Part shown: positions 7,071-15,242 of the stretch, one piece after another
Layout of the letters: each line of letters opens with the position of its first letter
How positions within the stretch are numbered: the stretch's first letter is position 1
Assembly: GCA_017407995.1 (NCBI GenBank)
Contig: JAFQVM010000023.1
Span: 53,774 to 117,773, forward strand
From: Clostridia bacterium
Lineage (GTDB): Bacteria; Bacillota; Clostridia; Oscillospirales; Acutalibacteraceae
Length of the DNA stretch: 64,000 nt
Direction: 5' to 3'
Position numbers and translations under genes: made by a program
The notes under the pieces: generated by a model
The model's database searches: none
What the model was told of the DNA's origin: nothing
What the model saw: the letters and a program-made list of their open reading frames with translations, nothing else

Positions 7071-7964
7071 TCATTTTTGGCTGGTTTTTGGTTCATCAGC
7101 AATTGCCTGAACAATTGCCTCATGATGATTTTCTATCAAATACTGCGGATACTCGCCTTTGTTCTGGCGGCGTTTTTTCGTGAAGAGTTCATCAACAAAT
7201 GTCTTTTGAAGCAATACTTCACCGCGGTACTTTTCGTTGTTCAGAATCAGGCGTATTGTTTCTATGCCCCAGACATCTTTGCCTCGGGGTGATTTGATTC
7301 CGTGTTCCGATAACTTTTTCGATATGCCTCGCAGAGTTACGCCCTGCTCACGCCAACTGTATATGTTTCGTATAACCTCGGCTTCGGGTTCATAAACCTC
7401 TAATTTACCGTTGCAGTTTTTGCGGTAACCGTAACACTCTGCATCAGCGAATTTTGAAGTACCTTCTGCAAAACGTGCACGGATACCCCAACGGGTGTTA
7501 TAGCTTTTTTCTTCGCTTTCGTGCTGAAACATTGACTCTTGCACCGTCATCAATACCGTTGCATTCAAATCGCTGATATAAATATTTTCAACCTCAAAAA
7601 ACACTTCTACCTTTAATGCTTTAAGTTCATCACAGGACTTTAGAAATTGTACTGTATTTCTGCCAAGTCTGCTGATTGATTTTATAAGAATCAAATCAAT
7701 TTTACCGTTGCGGCAATCTTGCATCAATTCTTGAAACCCAAGCATTTTCTTATTGTTAAGACCCGAGGCTGTATCGGCATATATGCCGACAAACTGCCAA
7801 CCGGGTTTGCTTTTTATAAGATTCTCATAATACTCCTGCTGGGTTTCCAGACTGCGGAGCTGTATTTCCTGATCAGTACTGACACGGCAATACGCTGCCA
7901 CCTTTTTAATTAACTGCCGTTTAAATAAAATTTGTTTATTTGCCGGGATAAATTCAACTTTCAT
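7071..7964 (-). CDS. Serine recombinase, C-terminally short
   Basis: 297 residues. The N-terminal resolvase domain has AAYCRVSTDQE with the catalytic Ser at about residue 30, and the SRLGRNTVQFL segment with its conserved arginines. A Recombinase (PF07508-type) domain follows, with AECYGYRK, the GVTLRGISKKLSEHGI helix and the WGIETIRLILNNEKYRGEVLLQKTF segment. The protein then stops shortly after ENHHEAIV, where family members continue into a long coiled coil and zinc ribbon, normally 450-550 residues in total. The last residues (QAIADEPKTSQK) do not look like the family. It is therefore either a truncated remnant or a short variant. Large serine recombinases integrate and excise mobile elements; it sits at the tRNA side of the proposed island, in line with the recombinase fragment at 8051-8383. 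Confidence 0.8.
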   Translation of the reverse strand: MKVEFIPANKQILFKRQLIKKVAAYCRVSTDQEIQLRSLETQQEYYENLIKSKPGWQFVGIYADTASGLNNKKMLGFQELMQDCRNGKIDLILIKSISRLGRNTVQFLKSCDELKALKVEVFFEVENIYISDLNATVLMTVQESMFQHESEEKSYNTRWGIRARFAEGTSKFADAECYGYRKNCNGKLEVYEPEAEVIRNIYSWREQGVTLRGISKKLSEHGIKSPRGKDVWGIETIRLILNNEKYRGEVLLQKTFVDELFTKKRRQNKGEYPQYLIENHHEAIVQAIADEPKTSQK

Positions 7965-8050
7965 AAGGGGGGTCTCCTTTTATTTTCTATGTATTACCAT
8001 AGATTTTTTAAAAAGGAAGTCCCTTTTTTATTTTTCTGCGTTATGCCCAA

Positions 8051-8383
8051 TTATTTCTTGCGACACTTGGTGTTTTTAGCCTTGATTTCCTGCACAGCTT
8101 CAAAATCCTCTTTTGAAATGATCTGCGGATAATCATCCGTCCCGACATACACAGGGTTAGAAAGTATGTTGGAAATAATCTGCTTTCCCCATACAAGTTT
8201 GTTGCGGGGCGAACATATTTTTAATTCCTGCAAGGATTCGGAAATATCCGATAAGCTGTTGTTGTTCAGATACAGATGAAAAATCCATTTTATCGCAGCC
8301 GCTTGTGCTTCATATATTTCATATGAATCCTTGCCGCAATTGTAGCCGAAATATAAATTCTGTGCAGTGTAATTTGATGCCAT
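8051..8383 (-). CDS. Recombinase-domain fragment without catalytic domain
   Basis: 110 residues. It aligns by eye with the middle of a large serine recombinase: FGYNCGKDSYEIYEAQAAAIKWIFHLYLNN, then SLQELKICSPRNKLVWGKQIISNILSNPVYVG, then ISKEDFEAVQEIKAK. The resolvase domain with the active-site Ser and the zinc-ribbon tail are both absent. AAAGGAGGAG before the ATG at 8383 shows it is still equipped for translation. It lies 86 bases upstream of the short recombinase on the same strand. It may be debris from a second recombinase or a DNA-binding accessory piece; I consider debris more likely. Confidence 0.65.
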   Translation of the reverse strand: MASNYTAQNLYFGYNCGKDSYEIYEAQAAAIKWIFHLYLNNNSLSDISESLQELKICSPRNKLVWGKQIISNILSNPVYVGTDDYPQIISKEDFEAVQEIKAKNTKCRKK

Positions 8384-8546
8384 ATTTACTCCTCCTTTTT
8401 CACGATATGGTTACACTGGTAAGAACAAATGTTCGTATAAATAATAATATTTTTCGACAAAAATGTCAATATAAAATTCACATAAAATTGCATACATAAG
8501 GAAAAATGATGCGAAAAAGCAGATTTTTACAATCTTGATGATAAAT

Positions 8547-8626
8547 AAGCAAATCATACGATTACCTTTCACTGAAAAGCAAATCATACGATATGAAAAA
8601 ACTAAAAGCAAATCATACGATTTGCT
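8547..8626. repeat. Three iteron-like repeats with terminal palindrome
   Basis: AAGCAAATCATACGAT occurs at about 8547-8562, 8577-8592 and 8606-8621, a 29-30 base period close to three helical turns. The last copy runs into an inverted partner, making AAGCAAATC / GATTTGCTT at 8607-8626. The stretch 8384-8800 holds no gene; apart from these repeats it has the tRNA terminator at 8674-8718. Confidence 0.65.
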
Positions 8627-8673
8627 TGTTTTGTGTCAAAATTGTCCACCCTTAACCAGTGGCTGAAATACAA

Positions 8674-8718
8674 ACAAAAAAGCACCAAAACAGCTAAAAA
8701 GAGCCGTTTTAGTGCTTC
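8674..8718 (-). terminator. Terminator of the tRNA-Leu transcript
   Basis: On the minus strand a 16-bp stem (AAGCACTAAAACGGCT with its partner, two G-T pairs) is followed by TTTTTTG. It is downstream of the tRNA 3' end. Confidence 0.75.
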
Positions 8719-8800
8719 TTTGGAATAATAATCGTTAAGAACGAGCGTTTTTGTTCTAAAAAAGAACGAACCGGACTTAATTGCTTAAGTCCAGTCGTCG

Positions 8801-8884
8801 TGGTGCGGATAACAGGGGTCGAACCTGCACGGGGTTACCACCAGATCCTAAATCTGACGCGTCTGCCAATTCCGCCATATCCGC
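8801..8884 (-). tRNA. tRNA-Leu (anticodon UAG)
   Basis: 84 nt with encoded CCA. The acceptor arms are GCGGATA (5') and TATCCGC (3'), followed by ACCA. The anticodon stem TCAGA / TCTGG encloses the loop TTTAGGA with anticodon TAG. The T arm is GCAGG-TTCGACC-CCTGT. The extended variable arm is the class II type expected for Leu. The promoter is at 8917-8945 and the terminator at 8674-8718. The 3' end faces the accessory region, the usual orientation for an integration site. Confidence 0.95.
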
Positions 8885-8916
8885 ATTTTCAAGCTCTGCA
8901 TCCCAAGAGCTTTAAT

Positions 8917-8945
8917 ATTATAGCAGACACAAAAAATTTTTTCAA
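8917..8945 (-). promoter_or_regulatory. Sigma-A promoter of tRNA-Leu
   Basis: Minus strand TTGAAA, 17-nt spacer, TATAAT, about 30 bases before the mature tRNA 5' end. Confidence 0.75.
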
Positions 8946-8984
8946 GTTTTTTACCTATTACACAGCAAAAAAAGTAAAAAATAC

Positions 8985-9013
8985 TTGCTTTTCTTTGCTT
9001 AATCTGTTATCAT
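8985..9013 (+). promoter_or_regulatory. Promoter of rpmB
   Basis: TTGCTT, 17-nt spacer, TATCAT, about 35 bases before the start codon at 9049. Confidence 0.55.
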
Positions 9014-9048
9014 ATCATCTGTTAGCGATTAAAAAGGAGGTGCGACAC

Positions 9049-9237
9049 ATGGCAAAATGCGAATATTGCGGTAAAGATGTGTCTTTCGGCATTAAAGTTT
9101 CTCACTCACACAGACGTTCCAACAGAACTTGGAAGCCCAACATCAAGAGAGTCAAGGCTATTGTCAACGGTTCTCCTAAGAGGGTTTATGCATGTACTCG
9201 TTGCCTTCGTTCCGGCAAAGTTACACGTGCTGTCTGA
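9049..9237 (+). CDS. rpmB: Large ribosomal subunit protein bL28
   Basis: 62 residues, the normal bL28 length. It begins MAKCEYCGKDVSFG and has SHSHRRSNRTWKPNIKRVK, then a VYACTRCLRSGKVTR tail. Two CxxC pairs (C4/C7 and C49/C52) mark the zinc-binding form of L28. It belongs to the 50S subunit. The start is set by AAAAAGGAGG 8 bases upstream; the open frame continues further upstream through the tRNA but has no biological support there. It is monocistronic, with its own promoter and terminator, and separates the tRNA-Leu island edge from the exopolysaccharide operon. Confidence 0.95.
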   Translation: MAKCEYCGKDVSFGIKVSHSHRRSNRTWKPNIKRVKAIVNGSPKRVYACTRCLRSGKVTRAV

Positions 9238-9257
9238 TTAAAACCGAAAAGATTTAA

Positions 9258-9285
9258 AGAGACTGCTTAAAAGCAGTCTCTTTTT
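9258..9285 (+). terminator. Terminator of rpmB
   Basis: An 11-bp stem (AGAGACTGCTT / AAGCAGTCTCT) with a very short loop is followed by TTTTT. It could also stop minus-strand transcription from the long capsule operon that ends at 9303. Confidence 0.8.
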
Positions 9286-9302
9286 CGTTTATATTGGTTT
9301 TT

Positions 9303-10439
9303 CTATTCCTCGTACAAAAACTTATTCATCCTTTTTGCAGTAGCATCGATATCAATTGAAATAATCGACATTCCGTTATATGTCTTATACGAGAACGCAT
9401 CGCTGTAAGGAATATTCTGGGACTCCAGCGAAAAGTTTTCTCCCTGCATCGCTATTGAACCAAAGAATGATGCAAGTGTTGTTACCGGTATATTTGTCTT
9501 AACAAGCTTACATGCATAATCAGTCAGCTCATAAATATCTTCAACCGATTTCTCTGCTATTATTTTTTTAGCAAGAGTTGTTATAACCTTTCTCTGTCGC
9601 TCAGTTCTTCCAAAATCGCTGTCAACATAACGGGTACGCATGTAATACAGTGCCATCGCTCCATCCATATGGCAAGGACCTGCTTTAAAGTCTTTTCTAC
9701 CCAAATAACCGTTGCCGTTATAATGATTTGCTTCAGCCTGAGTAAGTGATATGTCAACTCCGCCTAAATAATCTATAAAATTCCTTGTTCCGTTAAAATC
9801 TATAACCGCAAAATGCTGAATATCCAAACCAAAAATCTGATTTACCGTATTTACCGCAAGTCCTACTCCATCATATGAATACGCCGCATTAAGTCTGTTC
9901 CAGTCATGACCCTCAATAGGAACAAGTAAGTCTCTCATTAACGATACCATCTTGCATTTTCCTGTTTTCTTGTTATAAGACATAACAATCATGGAATCGC
10001 TTCTGCCACGCTCTTTTGTTACGTTTCTTGAATCCGTACCCAAAACAAGGATATTAAAAACATCGGAATCTCGTTGCGGAACCTTATAGATAGGAGTTTT
10101 ACCGTAAACACTTATCGCATTGGAAGAATCTCCAAAGGAAATGCTGTGGTCAAATCTGTTACCCGGTAAAGTCTCGGAAGATGTTCCCTGCAACTCATAT
10201 AAATAACTATCCTCATCTTCTGAAGTGATATCCGTATTCCATAGCTCATCCTGTGTCTCCGGCATCTCATAAACCTCAGAACGCTCAGCGGTATCACGTC
10301 CCTCATATGCGTTCTTATAATATGTAACCAACAACGGAGTACAAAATGCAACTAACCCAATAACAACAAGTAAAATCGGTATGATAATAGCTAAAGCTAT
10401 TATCAGCTTTTTACTTTTTTTGTTTCTGCCTCGTTCCAT
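9303..10439 (-). CDS. LCP (LytR-CpsA-Psr) family cell-wall polymer transferase
   Basis: 378 residues. It has a short basic cytoplasmic tail, one membrane helix at about residues 11-34, an acidic linker, and an extracellular LCP domain from about residue 125. LCP hallmarks include FNILVLGTDSRN, GRSDSMIVMSYN, the SLMRDLLVPI segment, LNAAYSYDG, the GGVDISLT strand and MRTRYVDSDFGRTERQRKVI, which carries the conserved arginines for pyrophosphate binding. The family transfers undecaprenyl-diphosphate-linked glycopolymers to peptidoglycan. As the last gene of the long operon beginning at 30863, it is the likely enzyme that anchors the encoded polysaccharide to the wall. Confidence 0.93.
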   Translation of the reverse strand: MERGRNKKSKKLIIALAIIIPILLVVIGLVAFCTPLLVTYYKNAYEGRDTAERSEVYEMPETQDELWNTDITSEDEDSYLYELQGTSSETLPGNRFDHSISFGDSSNAISVYGKTPIYKVPQRDSDVFNILVLGTDSRNVTKERGRSDSMIVMSYNKKTGKCKMVSLMRDLLVPIEGHDWNRLNAAYSYDGVGLAVNTVNQIFGLDIQHFAVIDFNGTRNFIDYLGGVDISLTQAEANHYNGNGYLGRKDFKAGPCHMDGAMALYYMRTRYVDSDFGRTERQRKVITTLAKKIIAEKSVEDIYELTDYACKLVKTNIPVTTLASFFGSIAMQGENFSLESQNIPYSDAFSYKTYNGMSIISIDIDATAKRMNKFLYEE

Positions 10440-10453
10440 AACAATTAACTTCC

Positions 10454-11692
10454 TTAATCCCTTCTGAAAAGGTCACGTGTATAAACTTTATCTATAACGT
10501 CATCTAAACAGCTGTCAAAACGGTTTGCGATAATCGCATCACTCATACTTTTAAAATCATCAAGGTCATTGACAACAGGGCTACCAAAAAATGTGCTTCC
10601 GTTTTCTAACGACGGCTCATATATGACCACACTTGCACCTTTTGCTTTGATGCGCTTCATAACTCCTTGAATAGAGCTTTGACGGAAATTATCGCTTCCC
10701 GACTTCATAGTCAAACGGTAAACTCCTACAACTACTTGCTTTTCAGATGTAGGGTCATATTCATTATTCTCGCCGTATCCGTAGTACCCCGCCTTCTGCA
10801 ACACACGGTCGGCAATGAAGTCCTTTCGAGTTCTGTTGGAGTCCACTATCGCCTTTATAAGATTTTCAGGCACATCAGAATAATTAGCCAGAAGCTGTTT
10901 TGTATCCTTAGGTAAACAGTATCCGCCGTAACCAAAAGACGGGTTATTATAATGTGCTCCAATTCGTGGGTCAAGGCAAACGCCATCTATTATAGCCCTT
11001 GTATCAAGACCCTTAATTTCCGCATATGTATCAAGCTCATTAAAATAGCTCACTCGAAGCGCAAGATATGTATTGGCAAAAAGCTTGACCGCCTCCGCCT
11101 CAGTAAAGCCCATAAACAAGGTATCAATGTCCTCTTTTAATGCGCCCTCCTGCAAAAGCTCGGCAAACTTATGAGCAGCTTCTACAAGACGCAAATCCTC
11201 TAAATCTGTGCCGACGATAATACGGCTTGGATAAAGATTATCATAGAGCGCCTTGCTCTCACGCAAAAACTCCGGACTAAACAGTATATTCGTACTGCCA
11301 AACTTTTCACGAACATGCTCCGTAAAACCAACGGGAATAGTGGATTTTATAACCATAACCGCATTGGGGTTGACCTGCATCACAAGCTCAATAACAGACT
11401 CTACAGCAGATGTGTCAAAATAGTTTTTCTTACTGTCATAATTTGTAGGAGCTGCAATAACAACAAAATCTGCATATTTATAGGCGGATTCAGCATCCAA
11501 GGTGGCTATTAAGTCAAGCTCCTTTTCTGCCATGTATTTTTCAATATACTCATCCTGTATGGGAGACTGACGGTTATTAATCATTTCTACCTTTTCGGAA
11601 ATGATATCTACCGCTGTCACATGATGATGCTGTGCGAGCAATGTCGCTATCGAAAGTCCTACATAACCGGTACCTGCAACTGCTATGTTCAT
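10454..11692 (-). CDS. ugd: UDP-glucose/UDP-sugar 6-dehydrogenase
   Basis: 412 residues. It has an N-terminal Rossmann fold with [13 protein letters not shown], the middle [12 protein letters not shown] and SPEFLRE motifs, a central dimerisation helix ([24 protein letters not shown]), and the catalytic cysteine in [15 protein letters not shown]. The C-terminal UDP-binding domain contains [17 protein letters not shown]. It oxidises a UDP-hexose C6 alcohol to the carboxylate with NAD, giving a uronic acid donor such as UDP-glucuronate. In this operon it implies that the polysaccharide carries acidic residues. GGGGATAGGGTGATAGC precedes the ATG. The UDP-Glc versus UDP-Gal/ManNAc specificity cannot be settled from sequence alone. 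Confidence 0.93.
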   Translation of the reverse strand: MNIAVAGTGYVGLSIATLLAQHHHVTAVDIISEKVEMINNRQSPIQDEYIEKYMAEKELDLIATLDAESAYKYADFVVIAAPTNYDSKKNYFDTSAVESVIELVMQVNPNAVMVIKSTIPVGFTEHVREKFGSTNILFSPEFLRESKALYDNLYPSRIIVGTDLEDLRLVEAAHKFAELLQEGALKEDIDTLFMGFTEAEAVKLFANTYLALRVSYFNELDTYAEIKGLDTRAIIDGVCLDPRIGAHYNNPSFGYGGYCLPKDTKQLLANYSDVPENLIKAIVDSNRTRKDFIADRVLQKAGYYGYGENNEYDPTSEKQVVVGVYRLTMKSGSDNFRQSSIQGVMKRIKAKGASVVIYEPSLENGSTFFGSPVVNDLDDFKSMSDAIIANRFDSCLDDVIDKVYTRDLFRRD

Positions 11693-11726
11693 GCTATCAC
11701 CCTATCCCCTTTTCTTAAGAAAACTT

Positions 11727-12863
11727 TTATTTCATCAAAACCTTTTGTACTATAGACCTTATCCAATAAACATATCCTCTTAACTTTGTTTCTAATGATA
11801 CAGAAAGCTTAAATAGATTTTTTTGTTTCACTATCTTTTCAAGCTCTGCATCCCTATCATCAGGCTTACTTGTCTTTCTATTATATGCATATGTGTATGC
11901 AGTCTGCGGTAATTCTTTTGCATAACAATCTGAATTCTCGACAAGTTGTGCTATTGCATTTTTTCCTGCTTGTGTATGAACTCCCACCAAAGATATGCCC
12001 TCATTTGTATCAGGTATATCCATATCGGCTACTCGCCAAAAATCGCCCAAGGTAATATCAGCGTTACTTGTATTCAATCTTTTACAGCTGTAGCAGGCCT
12101 CACGTAATACATTATTTTCAAAGAACATACGCAAGTACGGGTCTTGAAATCTTGTTTTTAGATATACCTTTCCCGAAGCAAAAGTCACCTTTGAACAATA
12201 GGCTTTCCAGCCGTAAGCCTTTGAGCGAAAATCAACCGACGTAGGCTTTCCATATCTCTCTTCAAGATTGTTAATATACTTTTCATACACTCCGGCAGCA
12301 GGAACTCCGTGACACAGAAAATCACATGTAAGCAGATTGTTATAATCCTTTTTCAGATATTTTTTTAAGCCGTCAATCTGACAGGATGTTCCGCAATAAA
12401 GCACTTTTCTTCCCGTTTCAAGGGCTGCTTTTACTTTAGTAAAAACATCACCTGTATAACTTTCAACATACTTGGACTTTTTTAATTTATTAAGTTCTAC
12501 ATCGTCGGTACTTGTCTGATAAACAAATTTCATATCATCAGAATATGCAGCACCAAACACCACGCCGCCTTGAGCCAAGACTTCGTCAGCAAGCAATCCG
12601 AAAGCTCCGCCAGAAGACCCAGCAAAGCGTTGCTGTCCATCCTTCGCCCAAAGTGCATAATATGTACCCAGCTCCCAACTAATACCTTCAGAGCGGTCAT
12701 TAACGGGACAGCTCTGCTGACAAATTCCACACTCTACACAAGTTGCTGCATCTATAACCGGCATATAGAATCCGTTTTCATCTTTTTCAATTGTAATAGA
12801 TTTGCAAGGGCATACACTCACGCACGCACCGCAAGCAACACAATCTCCCATTGTGATTTTCAA
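11727..12863 (-). CDS. Ferredoxin / coenzyme F420 hydrogenase-beta-like Fe-S protein
   Basis: 378 residues from a TTG start at 12863, chosen because AGGTGA lies 5-6 bases upstream and the upstream gene ends at 12874; an upstream ATG at 12938 would overlap that gene by 65 bases. Two 4Fe-4S motifs open the protein (CVACGACVSVCP and CVECGICQQSCP). An FrhB-type N-terminal domain follows with GTSCQIDGLKKYL and CDFLCHGVP, and then the C-terminal FrhB domain with RSKAYGWKAY and CYSCKRLNTSNADITLGDFW. These proteins recur next to polysaccharide pyruvyl transferases in exopolysaccharide clusters, but their reaction there is not established. The immediate neighbour here is such a transferase. Confidence 0.85.
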   Translation of the reverse strand: MKITMGDCVACGACVSVCPCKSITIEKDENGFYMPVIDAATCVECGICQQSCPVNDRSEGISWELGTYYALWAKDGQQRFAGSSGGAFGLLADEVLAQGGVVFGAAYSDDMKFVYQTSTDDVELNKLKKSKYVESYTGDVFTKVKAALETGRKVLYCGTSCQIDGLKKYLKKDYNNLLTCDFLCHGVPAAGVYEKYINNLEERYGKPTSVDFRSKAYGWKAYCSKVTFASGKVYLKTRFQDPYLRMFFENNVLREACYSCKRLNTSNADITLGDFWRVADMDIPDTNEGISLVGVHTQAGKNAIAQLVENSDCYAKELPQTAYTYAYNRKTSKPDDRDAELEKIVKQKNLFKLSVSLETKLRGYVYWIRSIVQKVLMK

Positions 12864-12873
12864 AGCTATCACC

Positions 12874-13992
12874 TCAACTATTAGCAACTTCTGATAATAT
12901 TCGGTCAATATATCTCTTTGAAGCATCAATACGTTCATTTAGCTTGATTTGTACCTTTTCATAGTCAATGGATTTGTTAAAATCAAGCTTATCCGCATCC
13001 TTGTCAACATATAACCTATCTTCAAGACCCAAATCTGTCAAAAGTGATATCATGCGATTATTTCTAGAATCTTTAGAGCTGCTTATACGTGTATAGAAAT
13101 TCTTTTTCATCAAAATTGCAAAAGCAGTGCAATGAAAAGAATTCGTTAATACAAAATCAGCAGAAGCTATAGCACTCAAAAATTCACGAGGACCAAGCGA
13201 GTAGTTGCAATTTATCCCATATTTAAAATCTCTTGGTGAAAAGCCTATCGATATTACCTCTGAATTATTTGATTCGGCATACTTCTTAATAGCGAAAGGT
13301 GACTGTCCCGGGTTAGAGAGAAAATAGATAAGATTATACGGCTCACTCGTTTTTCTCGGGTCCATAATCTTTTCCCACTCTACATTATCAAGTAAAAACA
13401 CCGGGTCAAGTACCATCTCAGCATCTTTGTCTGTTAATCGTTTTACAAGTTTCTGTGCTGTATATTCCCGGCAGGCAAAATCAGTGAAACATGTAAGCCG
13501 TCTTTTAAGTTCAGGAATAAATTTCTCATCAACAACATCCTGGCCAAAGCTTGCTGCATATGAAACCCTTCGTATTTTCACCTCTGGGAACGAAAGAAAA
13601 TAGCCCTCATCAAAATCATGAAGAACCGGACTCCATATCTGGTCACTTCCACAAATAATCAGATCATATTTATTTACGGTATCAACCAAATCTCCATGTG
13701 TCTTTATCCGTTCTCCGGACACTTTTATAAATTCTTCACGAAAACTTTCAAAACGCTTCTTTCTCTTCTTTCGCTGTGAATAATTTATTGCCTGAAAAGT
13801 GCTCAAAACTAGTCCTTTAGGACTTTTGGGAATTGATATTAACTTGTAACTTTTGTCAACATGCCCCGGAATATAATTAATCACATTGCAATCATATCCT
13901 TGCTCTTCCACATATTTGCGTAATGCATATGCTTGCAATACTGCGCCGTAATTAAGTGCAGCGTGGGTTGTTATGGTTCCGATATGTTTCAT
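12874..13992 (-). CDS. Polysaccharide pyruvyl transferase family protein
   Basis: 372 residues from ATG at 13992, with AGGAG 9 bases before it (a GTG two codons earlier would be too close to that site). Family features (PF04230 type): the TTHAALNYGAVLQAYALRKY start, YDLIICGSDQIWSP, SYAASFGQ, and a LDPVFLL segment before a second Rossmann-like half with LTNSFHCTAFAILMKKNFY. Members transfer pyruvate from phosphoenolpyruvate to a sugar, forming an acidic ketal. It is tightly coupled to the Fe-S protein downstream and the GT4 gene upstream (stop at 13995). Confidence 0.9.
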   Translation of the reverse strand: MKHIGTITTHAALNYGAVLQAYALRKYVEEQGYDCNVINYIPGHVDKSYKLISIPKSPKGLVLSTFQAINYSQRKKRKKRFESFREEFIKVSGERIKTHGDLVDTVNKYDLIICGSDQIWSPVLHDFDEGYFLSFPEVKIRRVSYAASFGQDVVDEKFIPELKRRLTCFTDFACREYTAQKLVKRLTDKDAEMVLDPVFLLDNVEWEKIMDPRKTSEPYNLIYFLSNPGQSPFAIKKYAESNNSEVISIGFSPRDFKYGINCNYSLGPREFLSAIASADFVLTNSFHCTAFAILMKKNFYTRISSSKDSRNNRMISLLTDLGLEDRLYVDKDADKLDFNKSIDYEKVQIKLNERIDASKRYIDRILSEVANS

Positions 13993-13994
13993 AG

Positions 13995-15242
13995 TCACTT
14001 TCTCCTATCGGCTATACTTTCAATAAACTTTTTATAGTTTGGAATTGCATTATATTCTCTTTCAAATTTATTTCGTGCTTCTTGTCTAAAAGCTACATAT
14101 TCACTTTCAGGCATATCCATTAACGCACGAATAGCAGTAACCAACTGCTCATCCTCAAAATCTGCTGAAAGTAAAAATCCGTTTATCCCTTCATCAACTA
14201 ACTCCGGTGTACCACCAACCGCAGTTGCGATTATGGGAATATCAAAACTCATAGCCTCCATAACCGAAACAGGAATACCCTCGGTCTCGCTTACATTTAA
14301 AAATGCATGAAATGGAGTCTCACCGTAAGTATCATAAATCTGTGTGTTCGGAACAGTACCGGGAAATGACACAGACACATTTTCAGGAAGCTTTTCTTGA
14401 GCGTATTTCTTTAACGACTCTAAGCCCGCTCCGCCTCCAAGGTGAGTCCAATGAATCTGTCTATCTGTTATTTTACTTAGTGCATCTGCAATTCTGTTAA
14501 GCCGTTTAAGCGGTATAACTCTTGCACATGACACAATCTTAAAAATCTCTCTGGATTCTCTTGGATTATGACAACCTCTATCTAAAGCGCCGAGTCGATG
14601 AACTGTTACTTTATCGTATGCACCGTATTTTTCTTCCAGGTAATCCCTTCCGTTTTTTGATATGCTGGCAACTTCGCTCAAGCTGTGGTAAAGCTGCTCC
14701 TGAAACGGGAGATATCCTGTTGATGTTCTCTCAGAATAGAGGTCAAAACCGTGCACACGGGAAACAGTATAGCACCTGTTTTTTAGCTTATTGTTTAGTC
14801 TGACTGCCGCATATGCCGGAATATTCATCCAGTAGCTGTAAATTAAATCAACCTCATATTCAGGGTTCTGTTTTATCCATCGCAGTACTTGCTTGGCTCT
14901 ATGGTTTCCACAAAAAGCCATAACCACCATTGCATAAAGTTTTTTTAGTGAAAAAGAGCCTGAAAAAAGCAGTTTTTTCAACTCTTTGTAAAACATTTTA
15001 TCTGTCAAAACAAAAGGCAATGCTTCAACAATAGAACGCAAATCTTTTGATAAGGTATAGTCCGAAATAATCTCTATTGTAGAAGCTTTAATCTTACGAG
15101 TCGGTTTCTCATTCTTTCTGCAGCCTGTTATTATTAAAACTTTATCAAAGTAATCCTTATAAAGCGGGTATTCATTTTCTAAAAACGGTTCGCTTGTGTT
15201 ATACGGAAAACCTTTGGCAAAAAGTATTAACGCTCTCCCCAC
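13995..15242 (-). CDS. GT4-type glycosyltransferase
   Basis: 415 residues from a GTG start at 15242. AAGGAGG lies 6 bases before this codon and the G of GTG is shared with the TAG stop of the upstream gene (start-stop overlap), so longer versions are unlikely. It is a GT-B fold: the N-terminal half has VGRALILFAKGFPYNTSEPFLENE; the C-terminal half has FKIVSCARVIPLKRLNRIADAL, HWTHLGGGAGLESL and the donor-binding EGIPVSVMEAMSFDIPIIATAVGGTPELV with conserved Glu residues. It probably adds one sugar to the lipid-linked repeat unit on the inner face of the membrane. Donor and linkage are unknown. Confidence 0.88.
   Translation of the reverse strand: MGRALILFAKGFPYNTSEPFLENEYPLYKDYFDKVLIITGCRKNEKPTRKIKASTIEIISDYTLSKDLRSIVEALPFVLTDKMFYKELKKLLFSGSFSLKKLYAMVVMAFCGNHRAKQVLRWIKQNPEYEVDLIYSYWMNIPAYAAVRLNNKLKNRCYTVSRVHGFDLYSERTSTGYLPFQEQLYHSLSEVASISKNGRDYLEEKYGAYDKVTVHRLGALDRGCHNPRESREIFKIVSCARVIPLKRLNRIADALSKITDRQIHWTHLGGGAGLESLKKYAQEKLPENVSVSFPGTVPNTQIYDTYGETPFHAFLNVSETEGIPVSVMEAMSFDIPIIATAVGGTPELVDEGINGFLLSADFEDEQLVTAIRALMDMPESEYVAFRQEARNKFEREYNAIPNYKKFIESIADRRK

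Noticed and set aside
1-8800. Prophage
   Set aside because: No capsid, terminase, portal, tail or lysis gene is seen; only recombinase and small mobile-element proteins are present.
8800-9048. N-terminal extension of the bL28 reading frame
   Set aside because: The open frame runs through the tRNA-Leu gene and the rpmB promoter; the ATG at 9049 has a perfect ribosome site and gives the normal protein length.
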